Positions 10,642 through 22,647 of a DNA stretch of 64,000 nucleotides are shown piece after piece. Numbering within the stretch: position 1 is the stretch's first letter; each line of letters starts with the position of its first letter. The stretch comes from Ephydatia muelleri (taxonomy: Eukaryota; Porifera; Demospongiae; Spongillida; Spongillidae). The notes under the pieces are model-generated. The model had not been told where the DNA came from. It saw only the letters and a list, made by a program, of their open reading frames with translations, and made no database searches. The DNA lies in assembly GCA_013339895.1 (NCBI GenBank), contig JABACO010000002.1, forward strand, positions 13,920,926 through 13,984,925, given 5' to 3'. The position numbers were made by a program, and so were the translations under genes.

Positions 10642-12040
10642 ATGGACTACCACATCAAGCAACTGCCGCTGCATTGCAGAGTATGTGGACACAGGGTGAT
10701 AAAGAGGAAAAGCGAAAAGGAGATCTATGAATGCAAAGCTTTTGCAGCTGATCTGCAGCTTGCTTTTTCTATCAATACCCTTACTGATAACCCTCAAGTG
10801 CACCCTGAACACTTCTGCAAAAGCTGTCATCTTTCAATGACGAGAGGTATCAGTGCCAGGGCAGAAGGAGTGCACCATAGATGTGCACTCACACCATTTG
10901 TATGGGAAGTGCATGCAAATGAAGGGTGTAAGGTACATGTATATGCTTTTATGCAACATAATCAGTATACAGAATCATATCACAGGTGTGTGAGCATTTC
11001 AAAGTCAGTGCAAGAGGCCATGTCAGGAAGCATACAGTTGGCAGAGTTCATCAATCAGGACTCACACCTAATATGTTCATTGCACATCTTTTGAAGATTG
11101 CCCCTCCTCCGATCTTCTCACATGAGCCCTACCCACCACTGGCAAGCCAAAACAGTTCCACTGTCCTGAATGAGTTGAAGTGTGTGGTCTGTTCAAACAT
11201 TGTAACATAGCCCCTTGAACTGCCATGTCGTAAGCTGGCCTGTACCAGATGTGTTGTGGAGCGGGTTGCAGCATCATCCCCAGTGTGTCCTTGCTGCTCA
11301 GAGGACAGCACCCTGGTACCCACAGGAATACGATCAGCACCTAATGCTATTGTAATCTTGCTGAAGGATGTACTGGTCCAGTGTGCAGAGTGCCACAGAG
11401 ATGTGAAGGCTGGTTGCTATGAAGAGCACGAGTGTACACCATCTCTTACTCTTGTGGAGGAAAGAGAAGCAGCGGCACTGCTGAAGAGGGCCATCTCCAC
11501 TAGCCCTGATCAAGGCATAATACAACTGCCTACAGGAGGAACAGTTAAGTGTATTCAGTCTCACTTATGTTGTTATTTCATACTAAACCATACCTGTACA
11601 TGTACCTTATAGCCAATGACATTCATGCATGTAACCAGAGATCATATATTAGATCTCTGATGTAACCAAAGCCCGACATCCGACCTCAGCTGCTTGTTCT
11701 AGAACAGTCAAAACAAGGTGTTCAGAGATGCAAACAGCAAGAAGCATTGTCAGTGGAGGGGAACCATCTGACCTAATGGAGAAGGAGGTGCTCACTCTGA
11801 GTGATGAAGAGAGGAAGTCTCTTTTGCAGAAGGCAGGCATCACAAACGTTGCAATTGACTCGGCTCAAGTATTGGCTATAAAAGCTGGCCTGGCTATTCC
11901 CTGGAACAAAATGAGACTGCTTAGACGGTAAAACATTGCATAAAATTACCTTTCCTTGTCCAGGTGGCTCAAAACATCAGGAGTTTCTCTAGCTGGGAGA
12001 GGATGCGCCACATCTGCAGACACATCATGGGTGACAACTT
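10642..12040 (+). pseudogene. RAG1 N-terminal-region-like gene (transposon-type), broken
   Basis: Four exon-like blocks can be read. Block 1 (from about 10,642, donor at 10,932) has LHCRVCGHRV, then VHPEHFCKSCHLSM and FVWEVHANEGCK, matching the first zinc-binding part of the RAG1 N-terminal region (C-R-x-C-G; H-P-x-x-F-C-x-x-C; W-x-x-H). Block 2 (from 10,986 after CAG) continues VCEHFKVSARGHVRK and then a RING-like module: LKCVVCSNIV, PLELPCRKLACTRCVVE, PVCPCCSED, VQCAECHRDVKAG, ending near 11,544. Block 3 (about 11,717-11,928) has ALALK-like VLAIKAGLAIPWNKMRLLRR, joined by a canonical intron (11,929-11,961) to WLKTSGVSLAG and, one frame over, MRHICRHIMGDNLKGEMALF. An in-frame TAG at 11,208 and the final frame change break it. 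No DDE catalytic core follows before the GA repeat. Similarity to the N-RAG type of mobile element is known-family reasoning. Confidence 0.72.
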
Positions 12041-12281
12041 GAAAGGGGAAATGGCTCTGTTTTCATTGCCTTCATGCTGAGAACAAGTGGAGTAGCTGTG
12101 TGTGTGTGTTGTGTGTTGTGTGTGAATGTGTATACATGTATGTGTGTGTATGTGCGTGCATGTGTTTTCATAGAGGTGCCTTCATCATCATCAGTTAGGC
12201 TCTGGTGCATGCACGGGCGGGGTATGTCATCAGGCAGTCGACAGCTAGCTGCAGTTCTAAACCTTCATTCAGAGAGAGATT

Positions 12282-13037
<756 letters not shown>

Positions 13038-13827
13038 ATGGCTGCATTACCTGTTTTCGCTCTCGCTCCTGCTGTGTTTTCCACTCCGGATCTCCACGAC
13101 TTCAAGTATTCTGACCTCTTCAAGGCTACGGAAGACGAGATAAGTGCAGTACTTTATTAGGAATCCAGTCGTCATAGGAGGACCAGGACAGACGGTAGAA
13201 ATCGACGAATGTTTGTTAGTGCGCAGGAAGTACAACGTCGGACATCTAGTGAGAGAGCAATGGGTTTTTGGAGGATACGACGTCGCAACGAAAGTAGGAT
13301 TCATGGTTCCAGTCGATCGCAGAGATGCAGCAACTCTTCTTCCAATCATACAACAGTACATCGCACCTGGAACTACTATAATCTCCGACCTCTGGGCGGC
13401 ATACATTGGAACACTCGGATACCAGCATCTCACCGTTAATCACAGTTTAAACTTTGTGGATCCAACCACAGGAGCGTGCACTAATCACATAGAAAGCGTA
13501 TGGCAAAAAGCTAAGCAGAAACATAAACAGCGATACGGAACACATAGGGAAATTTTACACACGTATTTAGCGGAATTTATGTGGAGACAAAGATTTGGAT
13601 GTAGCTTTCATGACTTTGTAGCACATGTTAGGGCATTTTATCGGGAGGTTCTGTTGCATGAATCATGGTCCGTTCGTTCTGATAAGGCTGGTGTTGGAGC
13701 TTTAACGGATGATTCAGGTACCGCTGGATCTGTGGGACAATTTGCGCTTTCGAGGTGTGGGAGCGAATACAAAAAGAATAGTTCATTGAGTTGTCGAGGC
13801 AGCACCATTGAAAAAAGAGAGAGTTGA
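13038..13827 (+). mobile_element. Merlin-type (IS1016-like) transposase, internally deleted
   Basis: The C-terminal domain is an open frame of 227 codons from about 13,144 with the Merlin/IS1016 signature: IGGPGQTVEIDE, KYNVGHLVREQWVFGG, APGTTIISDLWAAY, LTVNHSLNFVDP, THxIExW-like NHIESVW. The putative DDE triad is Asp at 13,204 (residue 21), Asp at 13,387 (residue 82) and Glu at 13,492 (residue 117), all present. Upstream at 13,038 an ATG opens MAALPVFALAPAVF...DLFKATEDEISAVL, resembling the first segment of Merlin proteins, but the zinc-binding middle (about 100 residues) is missing. Between the parts lies ATAAGTGCAG, which looks like a donor fused to an acceptor. The transposase is therefore probably non-functional. 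It is eukaryotic in setting, not a bacterial contaminant. Confidence 0.85.
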
Positions 13828-14685
13828 CATCGACGGTCAAACGAAACTGTAATCGTTGCAAGCGCAACTAGTTACTACGTGACCTCGACTTGTGGCAATA
13901 TTATAGATAGAAGTGAACATGGTGAAAAAAACCAAGTAGCCATAATGCCAGTTGAATATACTGCAGTAGATAAAGGTCACTTGGATTGCTCTAGCGTTTG
14001 CTGTAGCAATAAAATGGAGGCAAATTAATCTTCTCGGCGATTGAGACGATTGTTTACCTATCTGAGATCCACTATGAGGAAAGTAGATTCAATGACTGTT
14101 TCATCTTAAATGTGCATAAGGAGTTAGCGGGATGCGTTAATATGGAGGACGTGGCCAAGGAATTTATATCAAGTAACATTTCCAGAACAGTGATTAATTA
14201 TGATGCATATGGAATTAAATTATGAATATAATTATACTGCCCCCCCCCCCCCCCCCCCTTTACAAATATAGCTACCCTCCGCCGCGCCTGCTGTGATAGG
14301 ATCTCGAAGCTCAGGGCATGTGTATGCTATATTTTTTCCTTGAAATAAAATAATAAACAATTAAAATCGCTGACTCACGCGATGTAGGGGGACGCCCCCT
14401 CCATAATATGCGTATACCGTAGCACAATTATAGGAAGCTCGTAGCAGGGACGAGCGATGACCAGCGTTAATAGCTATCAGAGGTCCAGCGGCACAGAGAC
14501 GGAGGTCAGGTGATCTGCATGCGTAGTGAGATCGAAGCCATCATGGCGGCTCATCTGCATGGCGTGCATGTACATGTGTAATGGTTCGTGGAGGGACACG
14601 CTTAAAATCCGGTGATAAACAGTCGCATATTCGGTCTCCTTTTCACTATCTCCGACTCGGAAGCTACATGTACGAATGTATATGT

Positions 14686-14687
<2 letters not shown>
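13828..14687. other. No gene seen; poly-C tract at 14,239-14,260
   Basis: Non-coding DNA after the Merlin element, probably including its 3' end. A run of about 21 C lies at 14,239. An ATG in fair context at 14,544 opens only 12 codons. Confidence 0.5.
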
Positions 14688-14770
<83 letters not shown>

Positions 14771-14813
14771 CGTGCGTGTGTGTATGTGTTTTGTGTGTGT
14801 GTATGTGTGTGTG

Positions 14814-14849
<36 letters not shown>

Positions 14850-14853
14850 GCGT
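14688..14853. repeat. (GT)n microsatellite
   Basis: About 165 bp of GT with a few interruptions. The Cys-Val open frames here are artefacts. Confidence 0.97.
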
Positions 14854-14975
14854 GCGTAATTTCGGCTAGTTGAAACACGTTCTTATTAAAATATTAATTA
14901 GTGCACTATGTACTCTCCTACATCCTCCATCGTCTTAATTGACATTGAATTCTTATTACTTTCTCGATGTCATAG

Positions 14976-17508
14976 CCATGGAAAGAGATTACGCAACTGA
15001 GGGATGAACTGAACGTCGTTCGGCAGCAGGTAAGACAGGCTGTGGAAGTGCAAAGGGGTGTGGTTTGGTCGTAGGAAAAAAATAATCTATTTTATAATCT
15101 ATTTTTGCAATCATATTCTGACATACCTCACTTTCAATGGGTCCTTACGGTTCCTTGTTGTTTAGAATGAGGGGGCTGTTGTCAGTTGTGCAGACAACGC
15201 AATGTGGGTCCATTGTGCCCTAACAGATATTGGTCCCACTTATGTGGTGAGGCCACCTGTGCTATGTTAAGCACACGCTGAGAATTTGATTCAAAATGAC
15301 TCACACAAGTTGTATGCAGTGTGATAGGCTCACTATATGATGACTCATTCTTTATTTTTCACATGAACCATGGTGTACACCATATTTGTATGTGTGTGGC
15401 TCACTATGAGCACCTTGTGAAAGCACCCTGCATATCTGCACGTGTGTTTGCATTTGTGCATGTGTGTTTGCATTTGTGCATGTGTGTGTGTGTGTGTGTG
15501 TGTGTGCATATGTTATGGGGGTGTGTCTGCATGCATGTGTGTGTTTATGTGTTTGACTATAGTGTACCATGTATGTGGTTTTGAGTGTACCATGTATGTG
15601 GTTTCATCCACTAGTGTACCATGTATGTGGTTCCATCCACTAGTGTACCATGTATGTGGTTTCATCCACTAGTGTACCATGTATGTGGTTTCATCCACTA
15701 GTGTACCATGTATGTGGTTTTGAGTGTACCATGTATGTGGTTTCATCCACTAGTGTACCATGTATGTGGTTCCATCCACTAGTGTACCATGTATGTGCAT
15801 GGTTTCATCCCACTAGTGTACCATGTATGTGGTTTCATCCACTAGTGTACCATGTATGTGGTTTCATCCACTAGTGTACCATGTATGTGGTTTCATCCAC
15901 TAGTGTACCATGTATGTGGTTCCATCCACTAGTGTGCCATGTATGTGGTTTCATCCGCTAGTATGAGAAGGAGAGACGAGAATGTGAGAAGCTTCGTGCA
16001 CAACTAGTAGCTGAGAAGGGGCTGAGGGAGCAGTTCGACAGAATGCTGGCATTGGAGGTGGCCAACAATATGGAAGAAAGCGAGGCAAAGGGCGGCTTGT
16101 TTGGAAAACTCAGGGCCCTAACAGGTTTGACGACAGTGCACAAGTTAGAATTAGGCCAGGACCTCGCTCAGCGCGAAGATGAAAACCTGAAGCAGCTCAC
16201 TAAGGTACGGGAGTGTTTGTTGAGCTGAAGTGAATGTGTGATGGCAGTGTTATCTAATGAGTGCTTCGCATAATCGCATTTTGCTATGGCCTACAAACTT
16301 CAAGTACACTGTATAAAGCCATTTGAGTGCCAACGCCAGTTAGTTAGTTTTGTAGCCAGAATCGTGCTGTGGTTATAATGTACAAAACAGCAACCCATAG
16401 ATTAGAAATGCAACTGGCGTTACTCGATCACTTTTGCAAAAAGTTGTGTGTGAAATGCACAGCTTCCAGTAGCTGATGAGGAGTGATGCTATCACTAATA
16501 ACATTTTGCATCAGCATGCCTACATGTACATACCTACATGTACATACCTACATGTACATACCTACATGTACATACCTACATGTACATACCTACATGTACA
16601 TACCTACATGTACATACCTACATGTACATACCTACATGTACATACCTACATGTACATACCTACATGTACATACCTACATGTACATACCTACATGTACATA
16701 CCTACATGTACATACCTACATGTACATACCTACATGTACATACCTACATGTACATACCTACATGTACATACCTACATGTACATACCTAGAGGTACATACC
16801 TACATGTACATACCTACATGTACATACCTACATGTACATACCTACATGTACATACCTACATGTACATACCTACATGTACATACCTACATGTACATACCTA
16901 CATGTACATACCTACATGTACATACCTACATGTACATGCCTACATGTACATACCTACATGTAACATGTACATACCTACATGTACATACCTACATGTACAT
17001 GCACTTCTGGTAGATACAACAACTGACCATAGAGAATGAACGGCTGCAACATAAACTGGACCTCTTAAAGTTCAACACTCATCAGGAAGACCCACAGAGT
17101 TATTTGGTATGCTGGCATGTCACACTTTATGTTGGGGGAGGGGGAGGGGGGGAGAAGGGGGAGGGGGAAGGAGGGACACATGTCTGACACAAGTCAAGCT
17201 TGGATCAATGTTTGAGTAAGCAGAGATTAGGCAGCTTAGTGCTAACTGATGTTGCTCGCAGACACACCAGTTAAAAATGGAGAATGAGCAGCTGAAACAA
17301 GAAGTTGAGTTACTGAGATCCAGGAGTACGGTATGTTCATTGCACTGCTACTCATGTATCTTATGTGGTGCTCCTTATGTATGTGTAAGTATCTTGCATG
17401 TGGAGGAAGTATGTACACTTTGGTTGTCCATCGGACATTTTATGATGGAAAAGGGTTAACACATGTTGTACACACGTGCCACACACACATGCACACACAC
17501 GCACACAT

Positions 17509-17601
<93 letters not shown>

Positions 17602-18069
17602 CTGCAATAACTATTTTCACTCTCTTTGCAGCAACACAGCAATGGAGATCACATGATACATCCTGGCACACAACCAACCAACCAGCACACCAACGACCGG
17701 GAATGGCCGACATGCAACATGACAGCCCCGGTTGAAAGCAGCTTCTACCAGCAGCGCGGCAATCCTCATCCTCAACCCCAGCCCTTCCTCACCAGGGAGC
17801 AGTCATCTACCCGGGCTCACCTTGAGCAGGGACAGCACCAGTTTCAGTTTCAATCTGGACCTCCCCCCCCTCCACGTCAGAGCTCGAGCTACGAGGAGGT
17901 GGGCGGGTTCAGGAGGGCCCTGTCGTCTGATGCCAGCCGTGCCAGGGATGGCCTGGGTGTGCCGGTGGAGGTGCCCGTTGACCCCAACCTGACCTGTCCG
18001 CACTGCAGAAGGCAGTTCAGGAAAGGATGCATACAGAGCTTCAGGGAGCACGCCAGTAGCTGTCGCTGA
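14976..18069 (+). CDS. Coiled-coil protein with C-terminal UBZ-like zinc finger (3' part of gene)
   Basis: Five exons join in phase 0: 14,976-15,029, 15,962-16,204, 17,014-17,106, 17,262-17,330 and 17,632-18,069, giving 293-300 residues to a TGA. All introns are GT-AG. The first four exons are charged and heptad-like (ITQLRDELNVVRQQ; YEKERRECEKLRAQLVAEKG; LTIENERLQHKLDLL; LKMENEQLKQEVELLRS), so a coiled coil is expected. The last exon is a disordered Gln/Pro-rich stretch (GPPPPPRQSSS) ending in a finger, CPHCRRQFRKGCIQSFREHA-SSC. That C-x2-C...F...H-x4-C spacing resembles the ubiquitin-binding fingers of TAX1BP1/CALCOCO proteins. An adaptor or autophagy-receptor role is therefore possible but inferred. 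The N-terminus (a SKICH domain would be expected) is not seen; the upstream exons may lie further off or be interrupted by the transposons. Confidence 0.8.
15568..15960. repeat. 29-bp minisatellite in intron
   Basis: About 13 copies of a unit containing TAGTGTACCATGTATGTGG and TTTCATCCAC. It abuts the acceptor of the exon at 15,962; the last degenerate copy supplies the splice site (CATCCGCTAG). Confidence 0.95.
16518..17001. repeat. 14-bp minisatellite CTACATGTACATAC, about 34 copies
   Basis: A highly regular array whose unit contains the palindrome TACATGTA. It fills the intron just before the exon at 17,014. Only a few variant units occur (near 16,789 and 16,937-16,966). Confidence 0.97.
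17515..17599. repeat. (CA)n microsatellite
   Basis: About 85 bp of pure CA, with imperfect CA from 17,478, in the last intron of the coiled-coil gene. Confidence 0.97.
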
Positions 18070-18332
18070 GAAAGGCTGTTGGTGGTGTTGTTAATAACTA
18101 ATGTGTTAATAATGTCTTCTGTACCAGCGCTTGCTGCAGCATCCTACACTTTCAGCCGATCTTTCAAGGGAGTGTTGAACTATTGCTACTCTCTCCCATA
18201 GCTCTTTTGTTGTCTGTATATAAAGCAACCAATTCCTGTAATTGTGTTTACATGAAAGTTCATTCGTCGTTTAAAGTAGGGTAAAATGAAACTGAGTGTT
18301 CAATGCATTACAGACAGATATGTATATGCAGA

Positions 18333-18360
18333 AAATAAATAAATAATAAAGAATAAAGAA
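18333..18360 (+). promoter_or_regulatory. Probable polyadenylation signals
   Basis: Overlapping AATAAA hexamers (AAATAAATAAATAATAAAGA) about 270 bp after the stop codon of the coiled-coil gene mark its likely 3' end. Confidence 0.6.
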
Positions 18361-18521
18361 CTACGTGTAAACTAACACACAACTTTGTTTTCAGAGCCTA
18401 GCTTCTGCAGAGTAATGAAACAGGGCTTCCTGACCTCCGTGGTTTATACAAACCCGCCACAAGCCATAGATCTGAAGACCTTCAGTGCAATCTCTCTGCC
18501 ACAAACAATGCAATACTTCAC

Positions 18522-18668
18522 TAGGGAGAAATCATGGGGAATTCCCTATTGATGCTGTGAAATACGTCGCGGAGAAATCATGGGGAATTCCCTATTGATG
18601 CTGTGAAATACGTCGCGGAGAAATCATGGGGAATTCCCTATTGATGCTGTGAATTAATGAAAATACGT
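18522..18668. repeat. 46-bp tandem repeat, three copies
   Basis: Three copies of a unit containing GAGAAATCATGGGGAATTCC and ending AATACGTCG, in the tail-to-tail gap between the coiled-coil and ankyrin genes. Confidence 0.92.
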
Positions 18669-18986
18669 CGCGGTTCCATGGTATAAAGCTACACGATACA
18701 ACGTAGTACAATGGCCTTGTATTAACCTAGCACACAGACACAACTGTGAGCTTCCATCTTGTGGTGTTGAACAACAGTAGCCTACTGAATGATGACACAT
18801 TATTCACAGACATAGTTTTTAAAAAGGTTCAAATCATACACACAATCACAGACTAGCACACTCACACAGTGCACACACAAACAATACAGACATCTTGTGC
18901 CCTCAGAAATATGGCATTCAATGTAACCTGTTTGAGGGAAAGGGTTTATATTATGATATTGTACAATGTCCGGACTCACCTAAGGG

Positions 18987-20557
18987 TTAAAGCGCTTCCA
19001 GTATTGCAACAACACTAGCTTGGTGCTCACTTCTTGCTACATCAAGGGCAGTATTGCCGTCCTGAGAACAAACCATTTTTTATTTTCAACAACTCCACAT
19101 CCCTACATTGACTTGAAGCTTTCTACCTAGTGAGCTCTAGGCTTCATGCCTCCCTCTCATGCATTAGACCTCTCACCTCTCCTCCCCTCTTGGCGCTATC
19201 CTCTTCCCTATCATTGCTCCACCCAAATCTACCATTCTACTCTCACCGCTTCACACGCTACGTCTTCTACAACACTGCCCTCCCCTCCCAACACCCTATT
19301 CCACCTCACTGTTCTAATTATCCATAGTTCCTGGTGTAACATTCTACCATTCTATCTCACTTTTCGATCCTCACCACCCCTTCATGCACATTTGAATCCC
19401 AATTAGAGCTCACCTTGTCCCTGATGTCTGTCTGTGCTCCAGCAGAGAGCAGCATCTTGACCACTGTGGGATGGCCCTCGGAGGCAGCGCAATGGAGAGC
19501 TGTCTCTCCCCACTGCATCACAGAATCAGTCACCACATGACACACATCCATCCACAGTGCAATAAAGCAATACAGAGATCGTATGTCCTGTACAACGCTA
19601 TGCTCCCTTTGACCCCAACCTGACCTCCAGCATCCTAACTTTCAGCCCATCTTTCAAGGGAGGGTGCATAGAACTATTGCTACTCTCTCCTATAGCTCGT
19701 TTATTTATTTTTAAGCAACCAATTCTTGTTACTGTGTTTACATGAGAGTTGAGAGTTCAGTTATCATTTAAAGTAGGGTGAAATGGAACCAAATGTTCAA
19801 TGTATTACAAACAGATATGGATGTGCAGGAAATAAAGAACTACACGTAAACTAACACACAGCTTTGCTACCCTGCATGCATCCATAAGACACGCAACAGC
19901 TCCAGTGTTAAGCACAGTAATACCTAAGATGGTATTTCAAACTGCATGTAAGACTGTAAAACACGCACACCAAAGACCATAACGTACAGTACTGTGCAAT
20001 ATATGTGTACATCTGTATGTAGCCATACCCCCCCCTCCCCCCCCCCCCCCACTACACAACAAAACAGATGCTTACACAGTCATCCTGGAGGTTCAGTGAT
20101 GCACCGCTGGCAATGAGGGTCTGTACCGCTGGACCGTGGCCCTCTGTAGCGGCCCAGTGCAAAGCTGTTCTTCCAAACTGCAACACACAAATGCACACAG
20201 TTGTTCTTTTTTTTAATTTCTATACATATGTCATGCTTGCATGAAGCACATCACAACCAATAGTTAGGCTTTGGGTTGTTACAATGATGTCATCAATATC
20301 ACTACAAACTCCTGTCATTTGATTTGGTGACTTGATTTTCAAATCAGGGTCAAATCAAGGTTTTTATTTTATTTTAAATTTTATAAATTATGCAACAATG
20401 TAGTTGCCATGATGACAACATCAGCAGGTGCAATGGCTTCTCTCACCTTGGTCTGTGCATTGACGTCGGCTCCTCCGCTCAACAGCACCTTCATGGCTTC
20501 CACATGTCCATCATATGACGCAAGGTGCAGTGGTGTTCTGTAGGACTGGAAGTTCCA

Positions 20558-20589
<32 letters not shown>

Positions 20590-22647
20590 AGGGAGCAATT
20601 GAAAATGGTTTCCAGACAATGGAGTTATTTTACAGCCTAATGCTACCTTAGTCAATACCTGGATATATGGCAGTCACCTACTCATTGTGGGATGGTCCCC
20701 CTGCCTATGTTACTCTAGTACTCTGTATTTTTATTTATTTATTTATTTTCATGTATACTCCAAATATGAGAAAGGACAATTACGAATAAGCACGCTATGA
20801 ATTTTATGAATAAATATACAGCAAAATGCACAATACGAGTTAAATGATGAAGTTAAATGATATTGATCAACTAGATGCTTTCTAGTCCAGAGTGAACCTA
20901 GATTCACTATGCACTAGCTCTACTGGGAGAGGGACACTGCAAGGTAGACGCCCCTTTGATGAACGAGCTCCTCTGATGCATAAGATGGATGAGTACTCTG
21001 TATGCATTTATATACCACCACCTGTACTGCAGCAATATGGCCATTAACTATTCTGACCCTTTGTGTGACCGCTTTAGGAAGGCTGGACTGTACTACATAC
21101 GTTTAGCTATTGAAAGCCACACCAACATCCCTGCACTGTGTCCTGATAAATGGTCTGGACCCATGCAGTACGTATCAATGCCATAATACCCCCTCCCCCC
21201 CACACTCCACCCCCTTCAAGGCTTGCCGGGTAATCCTTTGATCATAACCTGCCGTTTTTAAATTAGAGCTCACCACGTTATCTCTGATGTTGACATTGGC
21301 TCTGTGCTTCAGTAAGGAGTGCATAATGGCGATGTGTCCTCTGTATGCAGCCCAATGGAGAGCCGTTTCCCCAAACTGGGAGAGAGGGGGAGGGAGGGAA
21401 TGGAGGGGAACAAGGGGGAGTGGGGAACAAGGGGGAGTGAGGGGAACGAGGGGAAGTGAGGGGAACAAAGGGGAGTGAGGAGAAGGGGGAGTGAGGGGAA
21501 CAAGGGGGAGTTGAGGAGAAGGGGGAGTGAGGGGAAACAAGGGAGTTGATGAGAAGGGGGAGTGAGGGGAACAAGGGGGGGAGTGAGGAGAAGGGGAGAG
21601 TGAGGGAACAAGGGGGAGTGATGAGAAGGGGGTTTGAGCAGGAGGGCGTGGAACCCCCCACCAAGGGGAGTGAGGAGAAGGGGGGCGTGAGGGGAACAAG
21701 GGGACGTGAGGGAGAAGGGGAGTGATGAGGGGGAACAAGGGGACGAGTGAGGAGAAGGGGGAGTGAGGAAACAAGGGGAGTGAGGAGATGGGGCGTGAGG
21801 GGATACAAGGGGAGTGAGGAGAAGGGGTGGTGTGAGGGGAACAAGGGGAGTGAGGAGAAGGGGGAGTGAGGGGAACAAGGGGAGTGAGGGAAGGGGAGTG
21901 AGGGGAACCAAGGGGAGTTGAGGAGAAGGGGGAGGTGACGTGAGGGGAACAAGGGTAGGAGGAGAAGGGGGAGGGAGGGGGAAAAAGGGGATTGAGGAGA
22001 ATGGGGAGTGGGGAGTGAGGAGAAGGGGGAGTGAGGGGAACAAGGGGAGTGAGGAGAAGGGGGAGTGAGGGAACAAGGGGTGAAGGCGAAGGAGGAGGAA
22101 GGGGAGGAGAAGGGAGTGAGGGGAACAAGGGTGAGTGAGGGGAACAAGTGGAAGTGAGGGGAATAGGGGGGAGGGAGGGGAACGAGGGGAAGTGGAACAT
22201 CAATCACTACATGTATCATCATTGAATTCTAGACACAAAATTTACTTATTGGGGTCCATATTGATAGGCAAAATTGAACACACAGTTATAAAGTGTGTGT
22301 GATGGAAAGTAAGATGCATTAGCCAGATGATGTTAGAGAGACAACCATCATCAATAAGTTTGGCACACTGGAGTGCAGTTTGAATTACTTATATGTGGTG
22401 TAAAAACAAAGTAATGGTAATGTATTCGACACCTTCCCTCATCGAGGCCCCTTCACCAGGGGCAAATAAATCACGGAGACCGTATCCACACCGTCGATTA
22501 AAAAACAAACAAATTCATCGTCAACAACATCAGACTTCTGCTTACAAAATCTGCTCCGTCCACGTCAGTGGTGCCCTTCGCTAGCAGAGCTTCGATCCTC
22601 TTCATGTCACCGTACATCGCCGATGTGATGAACATGTGCCCATCCAT
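18987..22647 (-). CDS. Small ankyrin-repeat protein, complete, six exons
   Basis: Minus-strand exons: 22,546-22,647 (ATG), 21,274-21,375, 20,447-20,545, 20,076-20,177, 19,414-19,512 and 18,987-19,061 (TAA). The total is 579 bp, or 192 residues. Every intron is phase 0 with GT-AG ends. Each internal exon of 99 or 102 bp encodes exactly one ankyrin repeat of 33-34 residues: FGETALHWAAYRGHIAIMHS, SYRTPLHLASYDGHVEAMKV, FGRTALHWAATEGHGPAVQT, WGETALHCAASEGHPTVVKM. Exon 1 (MDGHMFITSAMYGDMKRIEA) is an N-terminal capping repeat and exon 6 (DGNTALDVARSEHQASVVAI) a C-terminal cap. No signal peptide or membrane segment is visible. The product is probably a cytosolic or nuclear protein-binding module; the partner is unknown. 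Confidence 0.9.
19605..19870 (+). pseudogene. Partial duplicate of the coiled-coil gene 3' end
   Basis: This block copies the 3' untranslated region at about 18,130-18,390 (shared TTTCAAGGGAG, ATTGCTACTCTCTCC, AAGCAACCAATTC, CTACACGTAAACTAACACAC). It starts with TTGACCCCAACCTGACCT, which matches coding sequence at 17,977-17,994. The zinc-finger codons between are missing. It lies in an intron of the ankyrin gene, antisense to it. Confidence 0.85.
20555..20588. repeat. Poly-G tract beside an ankyrin exon
   Basis: A run of about 31-33 G starts 10 bp outside the exon at 20,447-20,545. On the transcribed (minus) strand this is a C run that forms the pyrimidine part of the acceptor region. Confidence 0.93.
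20895..21000 (-). mobile_element. LINE C tail fragment
   Basis: The minus strand reads SSILCIRGARSSKGRLP, the same conserved tail as in the LINE C piece at 8.5-8.8 kb. Only this tail is recognisable; it sits in an ankyrin-gene intron. Confidence 0.45.
21376..22190. repeat. Polypurine minisatellite (GA/GGGG-rich), period about 33 bp
   Basis: About 815 bp of almost pure purine on the plus strand, built from variants of GTGAGGGGAACAAGGGGA and GTGAGGAGAAGGGG. It fills the first intron of the ankyrin gene up to the exon at 21,274-21,375, so the transcript has a long polypyrimidine tract before that acceptor. Long Ser/Pro/Leu open frames on the minus strand are repeat artefacts. Confidence 0.95.

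Noticed and set aside
13144-13827. Bacterial IS1595/IS1016 contamination
   Set aside because: Merlin elements in animals share this fold; the surrounding DNA is typical of the rest of the window and there is no bacterial gene next to it.
21175-22222. Long Ser/Pro/Leu-rich minus-strand frames
   Set aside because: They read through the polypurine minisatellite; only the 34-residue ankyrin exon at their end is real.
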